A stretch of 12,866 nucleotides of DNA, from contig JAAMPI010001573.1 in NCBI GenBank assembly GCA_013054445.1, positions 1 through 12,866 on the forward strand, in the 5' to 3' direction. Both the position numbers and the translations under genes were made by a program. Shown in pieces: positions 1 to 9,009 of the stretch (the first letter of the stretch is position 1; every line of letters begins with the position of its first letter). A model generated the notes under the pieces. The model saw only the letters and a list, made by a program, of their open reading frames with translations. It was not told the DNA's origin and did not search any database. Origin of the DNA: Cudoniella acicularis. Its lineage: Eukaryota; Ascomycota; Leotiomycetes; Helotiales; Helotiaceae.

Positions 1-113
1 GCTTTGAGGTCGGTGGTCGTGATGTGCGGGGAAGGCTGTGTTGAAGTTGGAGTTGAGGAATCGTCAAGGCAGTGCCCTGTGAGGCATGTGTGGATGGCAC
101 TGAAGAGATCCAT
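1..113 (-). CDS. 5' end of an unidentified gene (partial, runs off left edge)
   Basis: An open frame starts at an ATG at 113-111 on the minus strand and continues to the window edge, giving 37 codons with no stop. It begins MDLFSAIHTCLTGHCLDD and then becomes Ser/Thr/Pro-rich. The start context is ATCGAAATGG, with A at -3 and G at +4, which suits fungal initiation. The sequence just upstream (about 114-215) is, on the minus strand, a CT-rich tract followed by a CA-rich leader, typical of a fungal core promoter and 5' UTR. No family is recognised from this short piece. The plus-strand reading frame over the same bases is low-complexity and looks like a shadow. The start is fairly well supported; the function is unknown. 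Confidence 0.5.
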   Translation of the reverse strand, partial: MDLFSAIHTCLTGHCLDDSSTPTSTQPSPHITTTDLK

Positions 114-782
114 TTCGATGGGACGCGCGGCGATAGACTGTTGGTTGTTTGTGAGTGTGGTGATTTTTGGGGTTGAAGTGCTGTGGATGTGGAGTGGAGA
201 GTAGGGAGAAAGTACATGTTGAGCCTCGTAGGCACAAACTTCAAGGTTACACAAAGTAGCCTTAAGCGATTGGTTCCCGCCATGCTAGCAGTGTGGGCGT
301 TGATCACGTGAGGCGCTGACTATCTTCTAGGGTACCGAGTACGGGCTATGTATGAACAGCAGGTTGTTAAACCCGAATCCTAACCTGCACGAAATTTGAA
401 AACCGTTTTTTTTAGGAAGATAAGCAAGGCTGCCTTATCGGGAATACTCGAAGGGAGGAAGCAGGTAATCAACCTGACTCCTGAGTCCTGGGTATGTATT
501 GAGAGGTTATTTTAGCACCCAAAGGGGCTTGTTTGGCTCCCTTGCGGCCCGGTTACACTTTTCTTGTCTTGTCTCTAAATCTAACTAGATAAATTACCAT
601 AGATTAAGTAATGACTAAAGAAGATATTTCACGGAAAGGGAAATTCTGTCTTTTCTAGATAACTGAATATATAGAAGCCTTACACGCTTATAAAAATGCA
701 TTAAAAAACCAATAGCCCGATAATCAGCTTAACAGCCCTCTAATTTCTGAGACCGGCACCTGTACGTCTCAGTCGAAACCCC

Positions 783-853
783 CACGCTCTAGCTTGAGTA
801 TCTCGATCTGTTCGCAACTTAGAAGTTGCCGAAATAATTTCTTATAGAGCGTG
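783..853. repeat. Nested inverted repeat
   Basis: Outer arms CACGCTCTA (783-791) and TAGAGCGTG (845-853) are perfect 9-bp complements. Inside them GCAACTT (814-820) and AAGTTGC (823-829) form a 7-bp pair around two bases, and GCAACTT recurs just outside at 858-864. It could be a small structured RNA, a decayed element terminus, or chance. Confidence 0.45.
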
Positions 854-903
854 ATGGGCAACTTGGAGTCAATTGAAATCCGTAGGGCTGAAAATTTCTA
901 AGA

Positions 904-922
904 ATTTCTTAAACCAAGAAAT
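904..922. repeat. Short perfect hairpin
   Basis: ATTTCTT (904-910) pairs with AAGAAAT (916-922) across a 5-nt loop. It lies about 100 bases before the DUF7702-like locus. No function is assigned. Confidence 0.35.
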
Positions 923-1027
923 AGAAACCCTTGTCATCGACTCGTTTTTTGAGTAATTTCTCGTTTTTACTATGACATCCGAAAGTTTGAACTCGGATCA
1001 CATCAGTCATTGCATCGGAAAGTAATT

Positions 1028-2004
1028 ATGTTAAACCCTCACACAGTAGTCGCCCATTGCGCAGGTAGCCATCTATGCACCCATCGTTCCCCTCGTCATC
1101 TACATCCTCATACGCAACTAGAATAACCGACCGCGAATGCCCTGGTTCGCACTCCTACCATTTTCGATCAGTAAGTTCCGGTTTTGTCATTCTAAATCTC
1201 TTCTCATCTGAGACACAAAACTCCGAAGTGACAGCACTAACAATTCTAAAAAGTTCGAGTAGTAGGCGGCATCCTCGTCATCATCCTCATCCAAAACGAC
1301 CAAACCAACCTTGGCCTCATAATTACAAGCATAATTCTCCTCAGCATTGGCCTCATTCCTCTCATTGTAGCCTCGATGGGCCTTCTGCGTCTCATGTGAG
1401 TCCCCTCCTTCACCAAAATGAACCAACCACGCAAATCTAACTCTATATTTTCCACCCAGGGTTTGGGACTTCCCCCAGGGCCACGGAATTTGGACCGTCC
1501 TCAATATTCTGCGAATTTCCATCTTGTCCGCCGTCGGGCTCTTAATTGCAGCTGGCTCACTTGCCGACCAACCGAAGCACCTCAGCGCCAACGTGGTGCT
1601 GAACAAAGCGGTATATATCTCATTCAGCTGTGTTGTTCTTACTTTTATAGTGTTGTTCATTATCTTTTATATCCGAAATACCATTGAGCCGAAGAAGAGA
1701 ATTGTAAATCAACCCCTCTTTTTTCTCCCCTTTCGTTCTCCCCTTCTCCATAGTCTAACAATAGTTCTTTCCCCCCAAAAAGTACCTTTATGGCGCCCTC
1801 ATCGCCATGCCTCCACTTGTCCTCCGCGCGGTCTACGGCCTGATATCCGCATTCAATTCGTACAACTATTTTTCGGACTGGAATGCTCTCCTTGGGTCGG
1901 CGACTTATTTCGGGACAATGGCGTTGTTGCCTGAGTACCTAGTTGTGGGCATTGTTGCCTCCCTCGGCTTTTATTGTGCCAATCATCCTCCAACTAGCGT
2001 GTAA
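1028..2004 (+). pseudogene. DUF7702-like polytopic membrane protein, N-terminus disrupted
   Basis: Reading across four exons gives a small multi-helix membrane protein of the fungal DUF7702 type (family named from memory of its pattern; function unknown). Exons are about 1028-1170, 1254-1395, 1460-1703 and 1783-2004. The introns are GTAAGT...AAAAAG, GTGAGT...CCCAG and GTAAAT...AAAAAG, and their phases (1, 2, 0) match exactly. Recognisable segments are IRVVGGILVIIL, IILLSIGLIPLIVASMGLL, a helix around VVLTFIVLFIIFYI, and LVLRAVYGLISAF followed by WNALLGSA. The first exon is broken. The likely ATG at 1028 is out of frame with the first helix (IYAPIVPLVIYILI), which fits one extra C in CCC at 1053-1055. 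An in-frame TAG follows that helix at 1119-1121. From the ATG at 1137 the frame is open to the end (213 codons), so a protein lacking helix 1 could still be made. The TAA at 2002-2004 is taken as the real end. Confidence 0.65.
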
Positions 2005-3668
2005 GAACAGCAACAGCTGGGCGCGGAGGAGAGTGTGAAGGTGGAGCTGCTCGATGGCGGCGCGGAGATTGAGAATAGGCTTTTGGATGCCAATGGAACC
2101 GGGGCTGTTGTCGACATCAGAACTAGTGGTGTTTGGTTGAGGAATGGTTGCTATTCTACGAGTTGTGTGCCGCCAAGTCTAGTGGTGTCGATGGGACGCA
2201 TTTGTCCGTCAAGACCGATTTGACCGGAAAGGATCGAGTACAGGAGTTGGTGGGTGGCATATTCAGCGTAAGGGTCTAGATCGAGCCCACCCTCGAATCC
2301 TTCATAGCTGTAATTGAGCGGATTTAAAAACCTAAAAAGAATCATTAGCTGCATCTCTCTCAGGAAGATGTTGATTATATTAGGAACTATACGTTAATTG
2401 GCCTTCGACAGTTTGTTGGAAGTTAACGTAGGTTCTTTGAATATTGTACGTGGCGTTATAAGACTGGCACACAAACTAATACCTCTCGAACCCAGAATCT
2501 GGAATTGGGGTTGCGTTCATTGGGGGATCCCCGGTCCGTATTCTGTATTGTGGCAATAAGTATTGGTACTCGACCCATAATTTCCCATCCATCCATGCTT
2601 CCCAAGTACAGTCTGTGCACGTGGCTCCAGATGAGTTTTGGGCCGTTACCATTCGATATCAAAAGCATTATTCGTGGGGGAAGAGAAGTGCGATTCGCCG
2701 CAAGGCTGTTCGCCGCAGAAAGGGTTTTGGGGGTTTGCTTTGGTATAGTCGACATCTTGACACTGGTAAGCCGGTCTAATGAATGTCTGATTGAAAGTGC
2801 AGTTTGATCCGCAAGGCGAGTCAGGCGTGAGAATCTGGCCCCCGTAGACAGTGCTGTATATCAAGCCTTTTGCGCGAGATGATGGTCCGGTGTAGGCATT
2901 GAACGTTGCGCCATTACCCTGGATGTCAGCGAAATTGACAGTATAGGTAGGCGATCCGATAAGGGGGGTGTCATAGGATCGAGAGAAATTGAGTGTCTGA
3001 ATAGGAACTATTGTGACCGGCAGAGCATTCGTTGTAGCACTAACAGAAATGCTCCCAGGGGCGATAATCGGAAGGAGTGGTAAAGCCTATTACTTGTATT
3101 AACATACAAAGTTGCAAACAGACATTCTCGGGGAGGATGCCGTACCACACTAAAAGGGCTAGCAGAATAGCAATTTTAGCGCTCGCCAGAATTTCAAACT
3201 TTAATAGTCGTGTCGGGCCGTTCTTCAGATCGAACAAATTATCAATAGCGCCCGGGGTGAAATCTTTGGACCTCAATGATTGCCAAAGTCGCTGCGTAAA
3301 AGCAGATCCAATAGAAAGCCTGAACAGAAGCTTTGCTAGGTAGGCCAAAGCAGTTCTGGCTCTGAGTATCCACTACGCAAAGCTTTGTTAGCTGGATCTA
3401 GAATGGATGGTGAAGATTGCTACTGATATGTTGATAAACTGCTCACTGCTTGATTCTCTGCCAGATGTCCGTCTAGGAATGAGTAAATAAAGTGATGAGC
3501 AACACCAATGCAACCGGCTATCACGAAGGAAACTAGCAGGGGCAGGGGCACTTTTACCGCCAGTTTTTTTGAATTAGCAGATTCGGCATTTGGGTTGCCT
3601 ACGCCACTGCTGATATTTTGGGGATACACAGGATAGCTACTCGTTTGATAATTATATTTTGCAGACAT
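2005..3668 (-). pseudogene. Degraded multi-TM protein with Cys-rich outer domain (uncharacterised fungal family)
   Basis: The gene starts at ATG 3668-3666. Exons are 3668-3424, 3361-3151, 3086-2393 and 2331 to about 2005; introns are 62, 64 and 61 nt. The N-terminal part has a hydrophobic helix (residues about 41-64), then a region with the pattern AYLAKLLF...GSAFTQRLW and a second helix (KIAILLAL). A lumenal or extracellular domain follows, with NCTFNQTFIRPAYQCQDVDY and NPFCGEQPC. This layout matches a large uncharacterised family of fungal integral membrane proteins; no reaction is known. Lesions: a 1-nt loss between 2646 and 2661 (exon 3 is exactly one base short of correct phase); an in-frame TAG at 2478-2476, before FVCQSYNATYNIQR; and a stop at 2153-2151, after which the expected tail (NLRAAIEQL) continues in another frame. 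The C-terminal helix and tail usual in the family are missing, because the locus runs into the convergent gene at 1028-2004. Confidence 0.6.
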
Positions 3669-3852
3669 GTGGCAATAGCCTCGAAGGCACGAGAAAATAT
3701 TGCGGGGATTGAGGGTTGGTGAGAAGCAGAGTTCTAGGCTGAGATGAATCAGATGATATGGTTTGGCTCAGCCCAGCCCCATATGAGTCTCAGAAATTGA
3801 TTCAGACTGCCAAGTTTGGCATGGTATGTCTCAATACCGTTTGGAGCCTAAA

Positions 3853-4171
3853 ATGGCAAGAGCACAAGCGCCTTCATCGGCCCCGCCAATGGCTTATGAA
3901 GCCACTCGCTTCTTTGAGCAATTGAATCAAGAGACCGGGTCCAATAGGAATGCTCGTCGATGCTGACGATCAAACATGTGATTGATTTCCCATCCGAAAT
4001 TCCATTAATTAGAGATGTAAGCCACTGGTTAAAACATGAGGGCCTGAGAACTCGAGAAGCAATGGAGAAGGGGCAAAACTTCGGAAATCGCAGTACGAAC
4101 ACATTCTTCTGCGCTTGCAGAAGAATATGGAGATTGAACAGAAGTTGGATTGCACTTGCACTGCACCTTAA
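3853..4171 (+). pseudogene. Short coding-like relay through three frames, family unknown
   Basis: Three overlapping pieces look protein-coding in succession. The first starts at ATG 3853 (MARAQAPSSAPPMAYEATRF, then EQLNQETGSNRN) and stops at TGA 3964-3966. The second covers about 3948-4075 and includes DVSHWLKHEGLRTREAMEKG. The third runs from about 4073 to TAA 4169-4171, with KLRKSQYEHILLRLQKNMEI, which looks like an amphipathic helix or coiled coil. Each step is a -1 change, as expected from two single-base losses, the second most simply in the GGGG run at 4070-4073. I tried GT-AG introns for both joins and none kept frame. I do not recognise the protein. It lies just upstream of YTM1 on the same strand and diverges from the gene ending at 3668. 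It could be an old short gene or a chance run of open pieces. Confidence 0.35.
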
Positions 4172-4404
4172 TTTGGATTGTAAAAAGCCAGAAGTTCAAT
4201 GTTTATTCTTTGAAGCCGATTGAAGAAATTTTATAGAGATAGATGGCCATTGGATGACGTCGAAATAAAGTACGACGTATTTGATGCGCGACTGGTCTTC
4301 CTGGACCACCGTAAATTTTTTTAAAAATTGACTCGCAACGACACGGAAGAAATTCCACCAGCATCAACAGCGCGAGTTATCCTATTTTCCCCTCAACCAC
4401 CGCT
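4172..4404 (+). promoter_or_regulatory. Upstream region of YTM1 with CCAAT and CRE-like sites
   Basis: This 233-base gap precedes the YTM1 start. It holds a CCAAT box in reverse orientation (ATTGG at 4249-4253, about 150 bases before the ATG) directly followed by a CRE/ATF half-type site TGACGT at 4255-4260. Closer to the gene is an AT-rich run at about 4313-4328. The start codon at 4405 sits in CCACCGCTATGGCC, with a purine at +4. The sites are visible; their use is inferred. Confidence 0.4.
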
Positions 4405-5933
4405 ATGGCCGACAGCGATGAGCTTTCCACCCGGCAGGGCCAAGTGCAGGTGTACTTTACCACCAATTCTATCGACATAGAGCTGCCCGAGGGAAAGCGC
4501 CAGCTGCTTGTGCCAACCGGTATGAACCTATCCCCAGATTCCAATTATGGGAATTTCTCGCTGATGCAGGGATTTCTTCAGATGTTCGAAGATATGGCCT
4601 CTCACAAATCCTCAACTCCGAGTCGATGCTCGACACCCCCGCCCCGATCCCTTTCGACTTCCTCATCAATGGCACCTTTCTCCGGACAACCCTCGACGAG
4701 TATCTCACTGCCAACGGGCTGTCCTCAGAAACGACCTTGAATCTCCAATATGTGCGAAGTTTGATTCCGCCTTTATACGAAGCCAGCTTTGAGCACGATG
4801 ATTGGGTTAGCTGCGTGGATGTACTGTCTGGGAGTTCAACAGCAGGTAGCTGGGACGTTCAAGGGATCACTGCGGGAAACGAGCGAATCCTCTCAGGCTC
4901 CTATGACGGTTTGCTAAGAGTGTGGAATAAATCAGGTCAGGCGATTACGACGTCGGTTTCATCAAGCGCTGGGGGGCATACATCAAGCATAAAATCTGCG
5001 AAGTTTATTTCGACCTCGCAAATTGCGTCTTCGGGCTTGGATCGAACAATTCGAATATGGAAATATACAGAATCTGAAGACGGGTTCACTGCGGACCTCA
5101 AACCTACGATGGAGTTGTATGGGCACAAAGGAAGCATTGACTCGATTGATGTTCATGGACCCTCGAATCGAATACTCTCCGCTTCAACTGATGGCTCAAT
5201 TGGATTATGGACGACGCAAAAGTCTTCAGCACCAGCTGCACCCGCCGAGCTTTTGACTTCTGGACCGACAGCGAAACGACGAAAGCTTACAACCTCGACT
5301 TCTACCCCGCAGCGGGGTCCTCTGTCCCTCATGTCATCGCATACTGCGCCAGCCACAGCAGCAATTTTCAATCCGCTTGATTCAACGGTTGCATACTCTG
5401 CGTCTCAAGACCATACAGTCCGCACGTTTGATCTGGCGACTTCGAGCTTGGTAGATAAGAGAACAGCCTCACACCCCCTACTTTCCCTCACAGCACTACC
5501 GGGTATTAGCACGCAATTGCTTGCTGCAGGGACAAGCGCTCGACACATCACGCTTCTCGACCCCCGGATATCAGCCGCTTCCACTCAAGTAATGACTCTC
5601 CGTGGGCACACAAACAAGATTGTCTCCTTGTCACCGGATCCAGAAAGCAATTACGGTTTGATCTCAGGGAGCCACGATGGCACTTGCAGAGTGTGGGATC
5701 TGAGGAGCAGTAGGCAAGGAACGAAAGACGAAGGTGGTGGTTTGGTTGGTGAGGCTGTATATGTTGTTGAGAGAGAAAGCCAGAAAGCGGATTCCAGACG
5801 ACTTGTTGGTGGAGAGGGAATCAAGGTATTCGGGGTTGTTTGGGATAAAGATGTTGGAATCGTCAGTGCGGGCGAGGATAAAATGGTGCAAATAAATCGT
5901 GGGAGAGGCGTGACGAGAGCCGAGGGGGCGTGA
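4405..5933 (+). CDS. ytm1: Ribosome biogenesis protein YTM1 (WD40; one intron)
   Basis: Exons 4405-4519 and 4582-5933 join across a 62 nt intron (GTATGA...TTCTTCAG, branch-like GCTGAT) to give 488 residues, the usual YTM1 length. Residues 1 to about 90 form the ubiquitin-like NLE domain: [32 protein letters not shown] and [18 protein letters not shown]. The linker [20 protein letters not shown] is also typical. A WD40 propeller follows, with strand ends LRVW (150-153), IRIW (195-198), IGLW (245-248), VRTFD (318-322), ITLLD (361-365), CRVWD (407-411) and a terminal VQINRG. A basic insert AKRRK lies near 269-273. In yeast, Ytm1 works in the nucleolus with Nop7 and Erb1 (PeBoW in animals) in 27S pre-rRNA processing and 60S assembly, and its UBL domain is contacted by the Rea1/Mdn1 ATPase during release. 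Those roles are established for the family. No lesion is seen. Confidence 0.95.
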
Positions 5934-7601
5934 GTAGAGGAAAACCAAAAGGCAATTGATACCCAGTTATCCCATATGTTTGTTGAGCTGTTCTGGGGTA
6001 AAACTCGGGCTATGTCAAATGTGAACATTACAGGGCTTTTGCCGGCTAATGTGCTTTCAGCTTGCCTTTAAATCTTTTAAGAATTTCAAAGAGAGAGCGG
6101 ACTATAAGTCGAGGGTTATTAGGATAAGATTATTTCAGGTTGTTACATTACATGCTAGAGTATTTGGGATTGCTGTGTAATAAATAGTATTGCTCCCAGC
6201 TTTATACTCGAAGTTGTTTTACGTCAAGTTGTAGCATTACAAGCCGAAGTAGTTCGGGTTGTTGTATTTAGATTCGGAATACCCCGGCCTGAAGTAGTAA
6301 GAAGAAGTATAAACTACACAACACATAGTAAGCTTTACTATTTCATTCTATTATAACCCTTTTCCGTGATCTCTAAAGTGCCGACAAATAATGATTTTGC
6401 GCTGCCGCACACTTTGTATATCGCCACGTCACATCCACCACGATATCTTCCTATGTGATTTGACTTGCCTTACGCTGGGTGACAGGACAAGTTGAGTACT
6501 ATTATAGTTCCTTGACCCTTGATCCCATCCATTCGTATAAGTCTCACGAAGCTGAAGAATCACAGTAGCCGCATACTTAAGTTCCTCTGATTATTACAAC
6601 CCTGACACCGAGCTGATTCTACAATAATATACTTTGGATTTCCCAGGTATTCAGAGGAAGCCTAGGGTACAGATTCGGGCCCTTATGTGATATAGGTCAC
6701 CTCTTTCTCGCTTTAACTTACTCTTTAATTCCTGATAAAGCGGGCCTGATTCACCATTCCGAGCAAGAGTTGAATTCACTTAAGTTGGGATTAAGATTTG
6801 ATAACTAGTTGATGATGATTATTTGTTCTTGGCCCGAATTCTCGCACTGCCTGGTGCGTAGGACAAGCCACTATGTACGGACCCTTTGCCGTTTTGCTCA
6901 CCCTCGCTTCATCTCATCCTCACGCGCCTTCATCGTCCGCTCCCTACCACTCTACGTCTGCTCATTTCTACTCTCCAGTCCATATTAGCTTGACTTCCTT
7001 CGTCGTTAGTGTAGTGTAGTGGCAGGAGCCATCCTTGCAATGCTACTATCACTAATCTCGATTTTTAATGAGAAGGATCTCATGAGATTGACTATAATGT
7101 GAAGTAGGAAACCAGTAGGACTAGCAAGACTGTAAGGCTAGGGAAATTATTTGGTTGAATTTGGCGGCTTGATAAGCTTCTGCACCTACTCGGCGTAAAA
7201 TACCGACTTGAATTTTGCTTTTCTCACTGACAATTTGCTGTATGTTGAAAAAAGGATTTATAACGATAACGCAGGTTCTTTTGATCCTTTGCACCTTTTT
7301 TCTGGTCATTATCTCTGCTTGAGTTCGCTTTTCTTTTCTTGCCTAAGATTGACAGGGTTCCCCGCAGTATGGCAATTTATGGCACTACTGCTTTCATCTC
7401 GCAGTTCCTGTCCGAGTTCCCATTTCTCGATCAACCCTCTCTCCAGTGACCCCAAATTGGAGATTCTCATGAAAACTCGCGAAGAGACATAACCAACAGA
7501 GTCAAAAAGTAAAGTGGCGGGGTTACCTTTTCAGACTCTCAATTTGAACTGCACGACTGTGATTCAAAGTCTTCCTTAGATTCTCCACTCAATTAATCAG
7601 G
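5934..7601. other. Gene-free AT-moderate stretch between YTM1 and the ADH pseudogene
   Basis: About 1.67 kb without a convincing gene. The first 150 bases should include the YTM1 3' UTR. A degenerate direct repeat is present (6136-6176 and 6225-6265, about 30 of 41 positions equal). A CT-rich tract at about 6896-6980 overlaps a 48-codon frame (6873-7019) that begins with a weakly signal-like MYGPFAVLLTLA; I do not call it a gene. Nested palindromes lie at 7054-7089, with ATGAGA and TCTCAT flanking AGGA. Near the ADH start, GCGGGG at 7516-7521 matches the CreA-type SYGGRG motif. The longer frame at 7208-7492 has no domain-like content. Confidence 0.5.
6136..6265. repeat. Degenerate direct repeat pair
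   Basis: Two 41-base copies at 6136-6176 and 6225-6265 agree at about 30 positions; most differences are transitions, with several transversions. They lie a few hundred bases downstream of YTM1. They may be remnants of a tandem or dispersed repeat. Confidence 0.35.
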
Positions 7602-8781
7602 ATGAGTTATATATATCCGGCCAACAAAATGGCAACCAATCTGAGCCATCCAGTGCTCATGAAAGCACAGGTCCTGCCCGCCTTCAAAAAACCATACGAA
7701 CTCCACGAAGTCCCTCTCCTTACACACACCTCGCCACATGACCTCCGCATCAAAGTCAACGCGGCATCATACTGCCACACCGATGCAGTCCTAGCAGAAG
7801 GACTCATGCCACCTATCCCATCCACATTCCCACATATATCCTGCCATGAATTCGCTGGTACCGTTGTCGCATTACCGTCTTTCACACCGGACTCTGGAGC
7901 CACCCCGCACAGTTTTAAAATCGGCGACAGAGTAGGAATTCCCGGTCGGGCTTTCCACCCTTGCGGTAAATGCGTCGAGTGTTCCTTCCCTCCCTCCAAA
8001 GCAAATCCAGAAAAGGATCCCGCTGGTTACTCGGTCTTCTGCCCCAGCGCCGGGAATTATGGAATTAGTCGCGTAGGCGGCTTCGCCGAATACGCTGTTG
8101 TTGATTCTCGGCAAGTAGCCCCCATACCCTAAGGCTTGACAGTGGTGGAAACAGTACCCTTGATGTGTGCTGCTCTCACTATCTTCGCTGCGTTGAAAAA
8201 ATGCGGGTTGAGTCCCGGGCAAAGAGTGGGAATCATGGGATGTGGAGGCGGCTTAGGATATCTCGGCTTGCAGTTCGCGGTGAAAATGGGCTTTAAAGTG
8301 TTGAGGATGGAAACTGCTTCCCCTCCTTTGGAATTGGCCAAATCCCTTGATACCGGTGTACGAATTGTAGATGTTAAAACCGAGACGGCTGCGAATACCG
8401 TGAAGCAAGTTAGGAAAGAGGATGGAAAGGCTGAGAGAACGGAAATGGGACTCGATGCTATGATTATACTGCCTGAGAGTTAGAAAGTATTTGATTACGG
8501 GATGAAGTTGTTGAGAAATAGGGGGAAATGCGTGGTTGTTTCATTTTCGGAAAAGGGGTTTATGTTCAAGGCGAGGGATGTGGTGTGTAGAAGGATTGGT
8601 ATTAGTGGGGAGTCTGGTGGGGAGTAGTTGGACTCTGAGGGAAATGTTGGAGTTTACTGCGAAGGAGGGGGTTAGAGCGAAGGTTAGATGTTTTGGGTTG
8701 AGTGGGTTGAATGAACTTGTGGGAGTGTATAAGAGGGGAGAGGGAGGGAAGCTTGTCGTTGATATGGATCTAGTGGGTTAA
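7602..8781 (+). pseudogene. Zinc-dependent alcohol dehydrogenase, disrupted by two stops and a frame change
   Basis: Without its lesions this would be a single-exon medium-chain dehydrogenase/reductase of about 392 residues, an NAD(P)-dependent alcohol dehydrogenase like yeast ADH1-type enzymes, oxidising alcohols or reducing aldehydes. Visible parts are the catalytic-zinc Cys in SYCHTD (C58), H82-E83 in CHEF, and the third ligand C189 in LMCAAL; structural-zinc cysteines C121, C124, C127 and C147; and the Rossmann loop GCGGGLG (213-219). The end GEGGKLVVDMDL is also typical. The start is ATG 7602 or the better-placed ATG 7629 (AAAATGGC). Lesions: TAA at 8130-8132 inside PIP-stop-GLT, where relatives have Glu or Gln; TAG at 8481-8483 inside PES-stop-K, where Gln is usual; and one extra base near 8598-8624, after which GSLVGSSWTLREMLEF continues in the next frame. 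The length, 3n+1, fits one inserted base. The metal ligands survive, so decay looks recent. Confidence 0.85.
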
Positions 8782-9009
8782 GGGATAGCTAATATTGGAC
8801 AAACCGAGTCGCGTAGTGTTTTATTCTCCTGACTCCTTACTTTTGATTATAAATGAGACTACCACTCAAATTAATCAGGCAAATCTGGACGTAGAAAGTT
8901 GCGAAGACCCGACAATTCACGAAATTCAGTGAATGAAACCTCGCGGCCATCGCTGCCATCTTCCACAAAGAATTTCTTCTGTGCCAAACTACAAAATATC
9001 AGCCTTCAT
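8782..9009. other. Convergent intergenic spacer
   Basis: Shared 3' region of the plus-strand ADH pseudogene and the minus-strand deaminase-like gene. No gene was seen. A 17-nt palindrome (8-bp arms around one base) lies at 9013-9029, just inside the last codons of the minus-strand gene. Confidence 0.5.

Larger units (their letters stand above)
114..1027. other. Gene-free stretch with regulatory-looking sites and hairpins
   Basis: No convincing coding frame was seen on either strand over about 910 bases. The first 100 bases are probably promoter and leader of the minus-strand gene at 1-113. There is a CACGTG E-box at 305-310. Two GATA elements face each other, GATAAG at 419-424 and CTTATC at 434-439. 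An inverted repeat has arms at 783-791 and 845-853 with a second palindrome inside it, and a 7-bp hairpin lies at 904-922. The section from about 590 to 720 is AT-rich. The regulatory roles are inferred only from motif matches. Confidence 0.5.

Noticed and set aside
4..204. Plus-strand open frame at the left edge
   Set aside because: Low-complexity, Val/Gly-rich, and antisense to a better-supported start at 113 with fungal leader features.
1090..1121. Intron removing the TAG at 1119-1121
   Set aside because: The only GT...CTAG span is under 35 bases and would delete the first helix.
1187..1660. 157-codon minus-strand frame
   Set aside because: It is antisense to three exons of the DUF7702-like gene, whose splice phases and transmembrane pattern agree; the minus frame has no recognisable domain.
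2035..2223. Plus-strand frame after the TAA at 2002-2004
   Set aside because: Probably the shadow of the minus-strand tail with NLRAAIEQL; kept only as an ambiguity in the findings.
2646..2661. Intron as the explanation for the frame change in exon 3
   Set aside because: The GTAACG donor here would need an acceptor within about 25 bases, too short; upstream donors would remove the conserved NPFC segment.
2456..2755. 99-codon minus-strand frame
   Set aside because: A different frame over the same bases reads WEAWMDGKLWVEYQYLLPQY, which fits the membrane-protein family better.
5651..6028. Minus-strand frame antisense to the end of YTM1
   Set aside because: Overlaps the WD40 repeats of a certain gene; no independent support.
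6873..7019. 48-codon frame with a weakly signal-like start
   Set aside because: It coincides with a CT-rich tract that gives Ser/Pro/His-rich translation by composition alone; no homology was recognised.
7208..7492. 94-codon plus-strand frame
   Set aside because: No domain, poor start context, and composition like the surrounding spacer.
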